Positions 1 through 6,856 of a stretch of 7,292 nt of DNA are shown piece by piece. The DNA comes from Flavobacteriales bacterium UBA5933 (GTDB taxonomy: Bacteria > Bacteroidota > Bacteroidia > Flavobacteriales > Weeksellaceae). The stretch lies in the NCBI GenBank assembly GCA_002430925.1, contig DJDD01000073.1, positions 5,783 through 13,074 of the forward strand, given 5' to 3'. Under the pieces are notes generated by a model. It saw only the letters and a list, made by a program, of their open reading frames with translations. It was not told where the DNA came from and ran no database searches. A program made the position numbers and the translations under genes. Each line of letters begins with the position of its first letter. The first letter of the stretch is position 1.

Positions 1-8
1 AAGATATA

Positions 9-39
9 GCGAGAAAGCACGACCCGAAGGGATTGCCCC
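9..39. other. G+C-rich patch at window edge, unassigned
   Basis: Twenty of these 31 bases are G or C (about 65%), in DNA that is otherwise strongly A+T-rich. The patch contains a small CCC-GAA-GGG stem. Two plus-strand frames are open through it and stop at 45-47 and 65-67, so it could be the C-terminal tail of a gene entering from the left. It could equally be a fragment of an intergenic repeat. No start codon or recognisable motif is visible, so I assign no function. Confidence 0.3.
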
Positions 40-69
40 AAAAATAGAATTAAAAAATTTGATATAAAA

Positions 70-104
70 AAATAGGGCAAGTTACATACGACCTTACCCT
101 ATTT
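70..104 (-). terminator. Rho-independent terminator of the RND efflux operon
   Basis: A 12-bp stem pairs 70-81 with 93-104 around an 11-nt loop. One position (78/96) is a G-U wobble in minus-strand RNA but a C-A mismatch in plus-strand RNA, so the hairpin favours the minus strand. On that strand the stem runs directly into a U-tract (the A-run at 66-72). It begins 21 nt after the channel gene's stop codon, as expected for the end of the efflux transcript. Confidence 0.85.
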
Positions 105-125
105 AATTAACTAGAATATTTAAAA

Positions 126-1607
126 TTATTTATTAGTCTTTTTTACCGTATCAGGATTGATTAATGGTTGTTGATCCCAACCTCCTCCTAAGGCTTTGTA
201 TACAGAAACTGTTGTTTTTAATTGATTTACTTTAGTTTCGACTAATTCAAACTTAGCTTCTAAAGCGTCTCTTTGAGTTAAAAGAACTTCCATATAATCT
301 GCTCTAGCATATTTGAATAAATCATTTGAAATACCAATAGATTTAACTAAAGCATCAACTTCTTGAGATTTTAAATCGTAACTTCCTTGTAAGTTTTTAA
401 TTTTAGCTAATTGATTTGCTACCTCTATATAAGCATTTAAAATAGATTGCTCGTAATGATAAACAGCTTGTATTTGTTTTGCATTTGCATTGTAATAAGC
501 TGCTTTAATTGCATTTCTATTTAATATAGGAGCTACTAAATCACCTGCTAAATTGTAAAGAAGAGATTTTGGATTAACTAAATACCCTGGATCAAAAGCT
601 TGATATCCTATTCCTGCAGAAATACCTACAGATGGATAAAATCTTGCTTTGGCAGATTTTATATCTAATTTAGTCGCTGCTAATTCGTATTCTGCTGATT
701 TTATATCAGGTCTATTTTCTAATAAATCTGAAGGTAATCCAGCATAAACTGCTTGTGGAACTAAATTATCAAAACTATCTTTTGATCTTTCTACATGCTG
801 TGGGTATCTACCAACTAAAAAGTTAATTCTATTTTCTGCTTCTACGATTTCCTGTTGGATATCATATTGCATACTTTTAGTTTTAAGAACCTGAGCTTCA
901 AATCTTTTTACAGCAAGTTCATTACTTCTAGCAGATTGCTTTAAAAGTTTTACAACATTTAATGCATCACTTTGAATTTTTATATTGTCTTGAACAATTT
1001 GTAATTCATTATCTAAAGCAAGTAATTCATAATAAGCATCAGCAATTTCTCCGATTATATTAGTAACCATAAAGTTTCTACCTTCAATAGTACCTAAATA
1101 ACGTTGAACTTGTGCTCTTTTAGCATTATGTAGTTTACCCCAGATATCTGTTTCCCAATTTGCATAAGCTCCAGCTCCCATATCAAAAAGAGGATCTGGC
1201 ATTTCTTTGCCTGGTTTTATATCTGTTGTAGCTTCCATTGCACCGATGTTTGTGTATCGGCTAACTTTATCCATTCCTACACCAGCTTTTAGACCTAAAG
1301 ATGGTAAATATTCACCTTTTTTAGCACGAATTTCGTTTTTAGAAATTTCAACCTCTTGCAAAGTGATATTTAACTCCTGGTTATTTTGTAATGCTGTTTG
1401 TATTAATGATTGTAAGTTAGGGTCAGTAAAAAAGTGATCCCAAGTTAACTTAGCTGAATTTATACTATCATTTGCAGTGTCAGTCCCGTAAGATTCTGGC
1501 ACATTTTTATTTTCCTCTTTTTGAGGTATATTTATCGATTTACATGCTCCTAGAGCAATTAGTATGCAGGCTGCGCCTGCATACATAGGTAATTTGTTTT
1601 TAATCAT
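126..1607 (-). CDS. Outer-membrane efflux channel lipoprotein (OprM/NodT family)
   Basis: This is the outer-membrane exit duct of a tripartite RND pump. The 493-residue length is typical of NodT-type channels, which form TolC-like trimers. The N-terminus is a lipoprotein signal with lipobox LGAC, giving acylated Cys22. Two outer-membrane-efflux repeats follow (about 60-265 and 290-475). Landmarks are WETDIWG at 151-157, the family signature GLPSDLLENRPDI at 290-302 with ARFYPSVG after it (321-328), and the closing YKALGGGW at 470-477. The ATG overlaps the last 8 bp of the pump gene (ATGATTAA), which suggests translational coupling. No Shine-Dalgarno sequence is visible. ATG 1607 is preferred over Met8 because it keeps the basic n-region of the signal. 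A strong hairpin lies in the signal-peptide codons (1562-1584). The family call is secure; the substrate cannot be read from the sequence. Confidence 0.95.
   Translation of the reverse strand: MIKNKLPMYAGAACILIALGACKSINIPQKEENKNVPESYGTDTANDSINSAKLTWDHFFTDPNLQSLIQTALQNNQELNITLQEVEISKNEIRAKKGEYLPSLGLKAGVGMDKVSRYTNIGAMEATTDIKPGKEMPDPLFDMGAGAYANWETDIWGKLHNAKRAQVQRYLGTIEGRNFMVTNIIGEIADAYYELLALDNELQIVQDNIKIQSDALNVVKLLKQSARSNELAVKRFEAQVLKTKSMQYDIQQEIVEAENRINFLVGRYPQHVERSKDSFDNLVPQAVYAGLPSDLLENRPDIKSAEYELAATKLDIKSAKARFYPSVGISAGIGYQAFDPGYLVNPKSLLYNLAGDLVAPILNRNAIKAAYYNANAKQIQAVYHYEQSILNAYIEVANQLAKIKNLQGSYDLKSQEVDALVKSIGISNDLFKYARADYMEVLLTQRDALEAKFELVETKVNQLKTTVSVYKALGGGWDQQPLINPDTVKKTNK
1562..1584 (-). 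repeat. Perfect hairpin in the channel gene's signal-peptide codons
   Basis: Arms GTATGCAGGC (1562-1571) and GCCTGCATAC (1575-1584) are perfectly complementary over 10 bp around a 3-nt loop. In the mRNA the hairpin begins about 23 nt after the ATG and covers roughly codons 9-15. It has no U-tract on either strand, so it is not a terminator. It could slow ribosomes during lipoprotein export, stabilise a processed 3' message, or be a chance result of Ala/Gly/Cys codons. The structure is seen directly; the role is unknown. Confidence 0.6.
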
Positions 1608-4600
1608 AATGAATAATGTCTTCGCTTAGTGGTGATTCTTCCTCTTCATGTTGATCGTTACTATCTTGTAACATTTTTCTACCATCTGCCCATTTAGCAA
1701 ATATGTAGTACAATCCAGGAATGATAACAATACCGAATACAGTACCGAAAATCATACCTCCCATTGCAGAAGCACCAATCGTATGGTTACCGATTGCTCC
1801 TGCTCCGTGTGCAAAAACTAATGGAATCATACCTGCAATAAATGCAAATGATGTCATTAAAATTGGACGGAAACGAACTTGAGCTCCTTCAATAGCTGCT
1901 TCAAAAATAGACAAACCTTCTTGTCTTCTTTGTACAGCAAATTCTACAATCAATACGGCATTTTTACCTAATAAACCAACAAGCATGATAAGACCTACCT
2001 GAGCATAAATATCATTTTCTAATCCCATTGCTTTTAATAGGAAGAATGATCCAAATATACCTACAGGTAAAGATGTAATAACTGCTAATGGCATAATAAA
2101 ACTTTCGTACTGTGCAGCTAATACTAAATAAACGAATACTAATACAACAATGAAGATATAAATTGCTTCATTACCTCTTCTTGACTCATCATAAGATAAA
2201 CCTTCCCAAGCCACTTTATAACCGTGTGGTAAAGTTGCTGCTGCAGTTTCGTTAATTGCTTTAATTGCATCTGCTGTTGTATATCCTTCAGCAGGAAGAC
2301 CTCTAATTGCAGCAGAGTTGTACATATTATAACGTGTAATCTCGTTAGGTCCTTGTTTTTTCTTCATTGTCATGAAAGAAGAATAAGGAACCATTTCATC
2401 ACGGTCATTTTTCACATAAAGTTTCATTACATCTGTAGGTAACTTTCTGAACTCTGGTGATGCTTGAACATACACTTTAAAGAATTGTCCGAAACGGATG
2501 AAACCTTGATCGTATGTACTACCAATAAGAACATTTAAGTTATCCATCGCTTTACCAATTGATACACCTTTTTGCATTGCTGCATTATTATCAAATACTA
2601 ATTCATACTGAGGGTAATTAGCTGCGAAGAATGTAAACACTCCTGTTAACTCTTTACGTTTTTTTAATTCAGCCATGAAGTTTTTGTTAACTTTATCAAA
2701 ATCTTGATAATCAGTTTCTTTATTCATGTCTAATAAACGCATAGAGAAACCTCCAGATGAACCGAATCCAGGTACTGCAGGTGGTTCAAAGAACTCAATT
2801 GTTGCACCTAAACCTTTTGATTTTTCTTCTAACTCTTCCATTACTTGTTTCACGTCGTGAGTTCTTTCATCCCAAGGTTTTAAGTTAATCAAACACGTAC
2901 CAGCATTTGACCCCCTACCTTCAGTCATAATCTCATAACCAGCTAATGAAGATACTGTTTCTACTCCTTCTATTTTTTCTGCAATTCCTTGTAAAGCTCT
3001 AGATACTTTGTTTGTTTGTTCTAACGTTGAACCTGGAGGTGTTTGGATAATTGCATAGATTGTACCTTGATCCTCTGTAGGAATGAAACCTCCTGGTAAT
3101 ACTTTACTTACATAAAATATACCCGCACAGAAAATAAGTAATACAGTCCAAGTTACAGCTCTTCTATTAACAATTTTACGTAAGAAAGATGAATAAACAC
3201 CTGTTAACTTATCAAAACCTCTGTTGAAGCTATCCATAAATCTAGTAAATAGATTTACTTTCTTTGGTTGACCATGATTATTTTTCAACAACATTGCACA
3301 CAATACAGGTGTTAAAGTAAGTGCGATAAGTGCAGAAATAACAATAGAACTCGCCATTGTAATAGAGAACTGTCTAAAGAATGTACCTACTGGTCCAGAC
3401 ATGAATGATATTGGTAAAAATACAGATACCATTACTGCTGTAATTGCTATAATTGCACCAGAAATTTCTCCCATTACTTCTTGTACAGCTTTAAATGGAG
3501 ATAAATTCTTCTCTTCCATCTTGGCGTGCACAGCCTCCACCACAACAATGGCATCATCGACAACGATACCAATCGCAAGAACGAGAGCGAATAACGTTAC
3601 TAAATTGATTGTTAATCCAAATGCTTTCATTATAAAGAAAGCTCCAACTAATGAAACTGGTACAGCAATAATAGGAATTAATGTTGAACGCCAATCTCCT
3701 AAGAAAATAAATACAACGATTGCAACTAATATAAATGCATCTCTTAACGTGTGAACTACTTGTTCTACTGAAGCATCTAAGAATTTAGAAACGTCATAAC
3801 TAATTTTATAATCAATTCCTGGAGGGAAATCTTTTTTAAGTTCCTCCATTTTCTCTTTAATTCCTTTAATTACATCACTTGCATTACTTCCGTAATTTTG
3901 TTTCATTACAATAGATGCTGATGGATGACCATCTAAGTTTGAATAAATATCGAAGAATTCACTTCCTAATTCAACTTTTGCAATATCTTTTAATTTTAGA
4001 TTTTCACCTTGAGCGTTTGCTCTAATTATAATATTACCATATTCTTCTGGAGTTGTATACTGACCTTTGTAAGTAAGTACATACTCTAAAGATTGAGCAG
4101 CAATACCAGAACTTTGTCCTAAACGACCAGGACGTCCAATAATACTTTGTTCTCCAACCGCTTTAGTCACTTCTTCAACAGAAATATCATACGCTCTCAT
4201 TCTTTCTGGGTTTAACCAAATACGCATTGCATATCTTCTCATCCCTAAAATTTGAGATCTTGCGATACCTGGAATACGGTTAACCTCTGGTATAACATTT
4301 ACAGTAGCATAATTGTAAAGGAATTTTTCATCCATACTTTTATTTGTACTGTAAAGGTTAACGTACATTAACATACTTGGCTGTACAGGTTGTACAATAA
4401 CCCCTTCTTTTTGTACAAGCTCAGGTAGTAATGACATTACCTGATCCACTCTGGTTTTCACCAAAACGGTTGCCATATTGGAGTCGGTACCTGGATCAAA
4501 GATTACACTCAAAGTTGCTTCCCCAGCACTGGTAGCATCTGTTGTCATGTATCTCATTCCTTGTACACCATTAATGGCATTTTCTATGGTAATTAAGGAT

Positions 4601-4779
4601 GATTTTACTAATACCTCAGAACTCGCACCAGGATATGCAATAGATACAGATACTGTTGTTGGAGCAATTTGAGGAAATTGTTCAGTTGGTAACTGCTCAA
4701 TAGCAAGTAAACCAACAAAGACTATAATGACCGATATTACAATCGCAAAAACCGGTCGATGTATTATTTTTTTAAACAT
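1600..4779 (-). CDS. RND multidrug efflux pump, inner-membrane subunit (HAE1/AcrB family)
   Basis: This is the proton-driven inner-membrane pump of the tripartite system, a trimer in AcrB homologues. Its 1059 residues match the family length, with two repeats of one plus five membrane helices and two large periplasmic loops. Proton-relay residues are all present: Asp408-Asp409 in VVDDAIVVVE (TM4), Lys939 in GKNAVLIVEFA (TM10), and Arg971 and Thr976 in RFRPILMTS (TM11). Other landmarks are RPVFAIVISV at the start, DPGTDSNMA (95-103), the GRGSNAG switch loop (621-627) and FSITMASS (471-478). By-eye alignment places non-aromatic residues at the AcrB phenylalanine-cluster positions, so substrate range may differ. 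The tail is acidic (EEEE at 1045-1048). It starts 11 bp after the adaptor gene and overlaps the channel gene by 8 bp. Short tracts at 3521-3600 and 4441-4540 are richer in G+C than their surroundings. Confidence 0.97.
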   Translation of the reverse strand: MFKKIIHRPVFAIVISVIIVFVGLLAIEQLPTEQFPQIAPTTVSVSIAYPGASSEVLVKSSLITIENAINGVQGMRYMTTDATSAGEATLSVIFDPGTDSNMATVLVKTRVDQVMSLLPELVQKEGVIVQPVQPSMLMYVNLYSTNKSMDEKFLYNYATVNVIPEVNRIPGIARSQILGMRRYAMRIWLNPERMRAYDISVEEVTKAVGEQSIIGRPGRLGQSSGIAAQSLEYVLTYKGQYTTPEEYGNIIIRANAQGENLKLKDIAKVELGSEFFDIYSNLDGHPSASIVMKQNYGSNASDVIKGIKEKMEELKKDFPPGIDYKISYDVSKFLDASVEQVVHTLRDAFILVAIVVFIFLGDWRSTLIPIIAVPVSLVGAFFIMKAFGLTINLVTLFALVLAIGIVVDDAIVVVEAVHAKMEEKNLSPFKAVQEVMGEISGAIIAITAVMVSVFLPISFMSGPVGTFFRQFSITMASSIVISALIALTLTPVLCAMLLKNNHGQPKKVNLFTRFMDSFNRGFDKLTGVYSSFLRKIVNRRAVTWTVLLIFCAGIFYVSKVLPGGFIPTEDQGTIYAIIQTPPGSTLEQTNKVSRALQGIAEKIEGVETVSSLAGYEIMTEGRGSNAGTCLINLKPWDERTHDVKQVMEELEEKSKGLGATIEFFEPPAVPGFGSSGGFSMRLLDMNKETDYQDFDKVNKNFMAELKKRKELTGVFTFFAANYPQYELVFDNNAAMQKGVSIGKAMDNLNVLIGSTYDQGFIRFGQFFKVYVQASPEFRKLPTDVMKLYVKNDRDEMVPYSSFMTMKKKQGPNEITRYNMYNSAAIRGLPAEGYTTADAIKAINETAAATLPHGYKVAWEGLSYDESRRGNEAIYIFIVVLVFVYLVLAAQYESFIMPLAVITSLPVGIFGSFFLLKAMGLENDIYAQVGLIMLVGLLGKNAVLIVEFAVQRRQEGLSIFEAAIEGAQVRFRPILMTSFAFIAGMIPLVFAHGAGAIGNHTIGASAMGGMIFGTVFGIVIIPGLYYIFAKWADGRKMLQDSNDQHEEEESPLSEDIIHYD

Positions 4780-4790
4780 ATTAATCGGTT

Positions 4791-5876
4791 TTATTCAGAA
4801 TATAATTCTAAATCAGACATAACTTTTTTAGGATCTAAGAACTTAGAAGATATTTTTTGATTCTCTTGAACCATTCTCAATCCTTCTAATAAAATTCTAT
4901 CACCTTGTGCTAATCCTTTAGAAATTATATATATATGTGGTAATTCAGCTGCAACTGTAACTTCTCTTGATTTTACTACGTTATCTTTAGTAATAACATA
5001 AACATATTTTTTATCTAATTCTTCGAATGTAGCTTTTTGAGGAATCATTATTGCATGTGGGTATGGAGTTGTGATAACTATATTTCCTGTTTCTCCATAA
5101 CGTAAAAGTTTCTCTGGATTCAAGAAAGTAGCTCTGTAAGCAATATTACCAGTTTCATTATTGAAATCTGACTCAATTGTTTCTACAATACCATCTCTTT
5201 TGTACATTTCTCCATTAGCTAACTGAAGTTTTACGTGTAAAAAACCATCATCACTTTTGTGATTCATTTGATTTAAATACTCAGCTTCAGGAACATTGAA
5301 GTAAACCCACATTTTACTGTTATCTGATAATTCAGTTAGTAAATCTCCATCATCTACTAAACTTCCTTTTCTTACATGAAATCTACCTACGATTCCATCG
5401 AAAGGAGCTCTAATTTCTGTAAACTGAAGATGTGTACTAGATTCTGAAACCTCAGCTCTAGCTTTCTCTAATTTAGCTTTAGCCATTGCTACTTCTTGAG
5501 GAGCCACGATATCTTTTTCAGATAAGCTTTTTGTATTGTTATATTCTATTTCTGCATATCTAGCTTCTGCTTTTGATTTATTTACATCTGCTTGATATAA
5601 ATTAGGCATTATTTTAAATAATAATTGACCTTTTTTTACAAATTGACCTTCATCTACATAAATGTTTTGAATATAACCACGTTCCTGAGCTCTCAATTCG
5701 ATATGATTGATAGAACGAATTTGAGCAACATAGTTATTATCAATCAACGTATCCTGTACTAAAGGACTTGTAACTTTAAACTCGACTGGAGCTTCTTTTT
5801 TTTCTTTACCGGAGTTGCAACTTACAAAAAATAATGAAGCACAAACACTTACGACCATAAGGCTTTTCTTAACCAT
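4791..5876 (-). CDS. Periplasmic adaptor lipoprotein of RND efflux pump (MFP/HlyD family)
   Basis: This is the membrane-fusion protein that bridges the RND pump and the outer-membrane channel. It has 361 residues, the usual AcrA/MexA size. A lipoprotein signal with FVSC lipobox places the acylated Cys at residue 20. The lipoyl half-motifs are about 60-91 (ERGYIQNIYVDEGQFVKKGQ) and 147-176 (EIRAPFDGIVG...GSLV). They flank a helical hairpin at about 92-146, short enough for an AcrA-type adaptor. A beta-barrel (about 186-270) and a membrane-proximal domain (about 271-345) follow. The start gives a good MVKK n-region. No Shine-Dalgarno sequence is evident. It sits 115 bp downstream of the unknown 154-residue gene and 11 bp before the pump gene, so pump and channel are presumably co-transcribed with it. 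A dyad in the upstream gap could be its operator. Confidence 0.95.
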   Translation of the reverse strand: MVKKSLMVVSVCASLFFVSCNSGKEKKEAPVEFKVTSPLVQDTLIDNNYVAQIRSINHIELRAQERGYIQNIYVDEGQFVKKGQLLFKIMPNLYQADVNKSKAEARYAEIEYNNTKSLSEKDIVAPQEVAMAKAKLEKARAEVSESSTHLQFTEIRAPFDGIVGRFHVRKGSLVDDGDLLTELSDNSKMWVYFNVPEAEYLNQMNHKSDDGFLHVKLQLANGEMYKRDGIVETIESDFNNETGNIAYRATFLNPEKLLRYGETGNIVITTPYPHAIMIPQKATFEELDKKYVYVITKDNVVKSREVTVAAELPHIYIISKGLAQGDRILLEGLRMVQENQKISSKFLDPKKVMSDLELYSE

Positions 5877-5936
5877 AGTGATAATTATTTAACAATAGTT
5901 TTTAATGATAATTTTTTTTGGAAATAATTTTTTGGT

Positions 5937-5954
5937 GATCGTAATTTTACGAAC
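5937..5954. promoter_or_regulatory. Candidate operator dyad upstream of the adaptor gene
   Basis: TCGTAA (5939-5944) and TTACGA (5947-5952) form perfect 6-bp arms around a 2-bp spacer. An outer G-C pair extends the dyad to 5937/5954 with one mismatch. The centre is about 70 bp before the adaptor's ATG, in the only sizeable gap between the unknown gene and the efflux genes. Near the unknown gene's end, AAAGTTTG on the minus strand is a 7-of-8 match to the Bacteroidota -7 element TAnnTTTG, but I see no convincing -33 partner. No terminator separates the unknown gene from the adaptor gene, so read-through is possible. Operator function is inference. Confidence 0.4.
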
Positions 5955-5991
5955 ACTGCAAACTTTTTAACTGAAATAAAAGGTGTTTAAA

Positions 5992-6456
5992 TCATATTCT
6001 GAAAACTCTATACTCTAAGTATAGACCATCAGTAGATTTATTGATAGAATGATTGTGTGTAAGAAATACTGCACTTTGTTGGCTATAAAAGTCATTCAAA
6101 AATGCAAACAATACTTTCCATACATTTGTTTTGAAGAAAATATCCACACCTCTTCTTGGAAGGATGTTAGAATCTTCTATTTCAGTTTCACTCTCTAAAA
6201 ATTCTGTATTAGAGTGATGACGATCAATATAAGTATTTTTATATTGAGTATGAGTATTCGTTTTACAGTTTGTAAAAGTATTTTGTAATTGAAACGTCGA
6301 AGTTTTAGAATCAAAAAAGCCTTGAAATTTAGAAAAACTTTTTTGCGTAAGATTTTCGTTCACATTTTTAAAATGCGAAATCTCGAGATGCCAATTTACT
6401 ATTGCAAGCATCACAAGTGATAAAATAAACAAATATTTTCGAAAATTCTTTTTCAT
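5992..6456 (-). CDS. Unrecognised protein with N-terminal membrane segment or signal
   Basis: I do not recognise this 154-residue protein. It begins with a basic stretch (MKKNFRK) and one hydrophobic segment at about 8-22, consistent with an uncleaved signal anchor or a signal peptide without a clear cleavage site. The rest would then lie in the periplasm. That part is polar and rich in Asn, Thr, Ser and His, with one Cys (64), a His pair (80-81), an acidic stretch (88-95), and an aromatic region at 107-123 (FFKTNVWKVLFAFLNDF) that may be a short amphipathic or membrane-associated helix. It ends in YLEYRVFRI. It reads in the same direction as the efflux operon, 115 bp upstream with no terminator between, so it may be an operon leader gene or accessory factor. 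Being A+T-rich, it could be a chance open frame, but its length and coherent N-terminus argue for a real gene. Confidence 0.65.
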   Translation of the reverse strand: MKKNFRKYLFILSLVMLAIVNWHLEISHFKNVNENLTQKSFSKFQGFFDSKTSTFQLQNTFTNCKTNTHTQYKNTYIDRHHSNTEFLESETEIEDSNILPRRGVDIFFKTNVWKVLFAFLNDFYSQQSAVFLTHNHSINKSTDGLYLEYRVFRI

Positions 6457-6552
6457 TTAGTGAACAAAATAAATAAAAAGTGAAAAAATAAACAAAACTT
6501 ATTGCATAAAATAAAGTTAAATAAAATTATTATTTTGTTATAATATTTCTCT

Positions 6553-6574
6553 TATCAGCTACAAATCACTGATA
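6553..6574. repeat. TATCAG/CTGATA inverted repeat
   Basis: Perfect 6-bp arms, TATCAG at 6553-6558 and CTGATA at 6569-6574, are separated by 10 bp. The dyad lies about 100 bp upstream of the unknown gene's start, within the divergent region. It contains C and G in a stretch nearly devoid of them, so it is less likely than the neighbouring pure A/T repeats to be a composition artefact. It could be an operator or a small hairpin; neither can be decided from sequence. Confidence 0.3.
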
Positions 6575-6604
6575 TATTTAAAATTCACACAGCTATAATT
6601 TTTT

Positions 6605-6641
6605 AATATTACGATATTATTTTTTAATTAACGTAAATATT
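6605..6641. repeat. TTACG...CGTAA inverted repeat in divergent region
   Basis: AATATTACG (6605-6613) pairs with CGTAAATATT (6632-6641) apart from one bulged base, with an 18-nt A/T spacer. The inner halves TTACG and CGTAA are the same half-sites that form the compact dyad before the adaptor gene (5939-5952). A shared regulator binding both places is possible but unproven. Confidence 0.35.
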
Positions 6642-6856
6642 TATTAATCAATACTCATTTTTAATATAATAAATATCACAAAAACGTATTATTATATTAT
6701 TAATTTTCACTAGAATGTATTATTGATAATAAGATTTTAAATTTTTAGATTAAAAATATTAATCGACAAAATATTTCTTATTTTAAATAAACTGTATCAT
6801 TAATTATTTCTAACAATTCTCATTTTGTATCTTTCGAAAAAATTTTAATTCTCTCA

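Larger units (their letters stand above)
6457..6856. promoter_or_regulatory. 400-bp A+T-rich divergent intergenic region
   Basis: This gap separates the minus-strand unknown gene from the plus-strand SMR gene, so it must contain the outward promoters for both. It is very A+T-rich, and I see no coding region, tRNA or clear structured RNA. On the plus strand, TATCTTTC at 6828-6835 is a 7-of-8 match to TAnnTTTG, about 20 bp before the SMR start. On the minus strand, TTATTTTG (6466-6473) sits about 20 bp downstream of a TTTG. Both are weak in such DNA. Two better inverted repeats (6553-6574 and 6605-6641) are listed separately. Confidence 0.5.

Noticed and set aside
1207..1437. 76-residue plus-strand open frame
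   Set aside because: It lies antisense within the channel gene and has no recognisable features; a shadow of the real coding frame.
3401..3754. 117-residue plus-strand open frame
   Set aside because: Antisense to membrane-helix codons of the pump gene. Its Thr/Ile/Asn-rich composition is what reversed hydrophobic codons give.
4381..4421. Three TGTACA palindromes close together
   Set aside because: They fall on Val-Gln codons (GTA CAA / GTA CAG) of the pump gene, so coding explains them.
4478..4672. 64-residue plus-strand open frame
   Set aside because: Antisense to the conserved N-terminal part of the pump gene, with no independent support.
6466..6503. Bacteroidota-type promoter (TTTG then TTATTTTG) for the minus-strand unknown gene
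   Set aside because: The -7 element has a mismatch and would leave an untranslated leader of only a few bases; T-rich DNA produces such matches easily. Mentioned only as a weak candidate in the intergenic entry.
6520..6539. Dyad AATAAAAT / ATTTTGTT before the unknown gene
   Set aside because: Low complexity with a mismatch; consistent with local base composition.
6662..6699. 11-bp inverted repeat (arms 6662-6672 and 6689-6699)
   Set aside because: Both arms are purely A and T in extremely A+T-rich DNA, where a match of this length is not surprising by chance.
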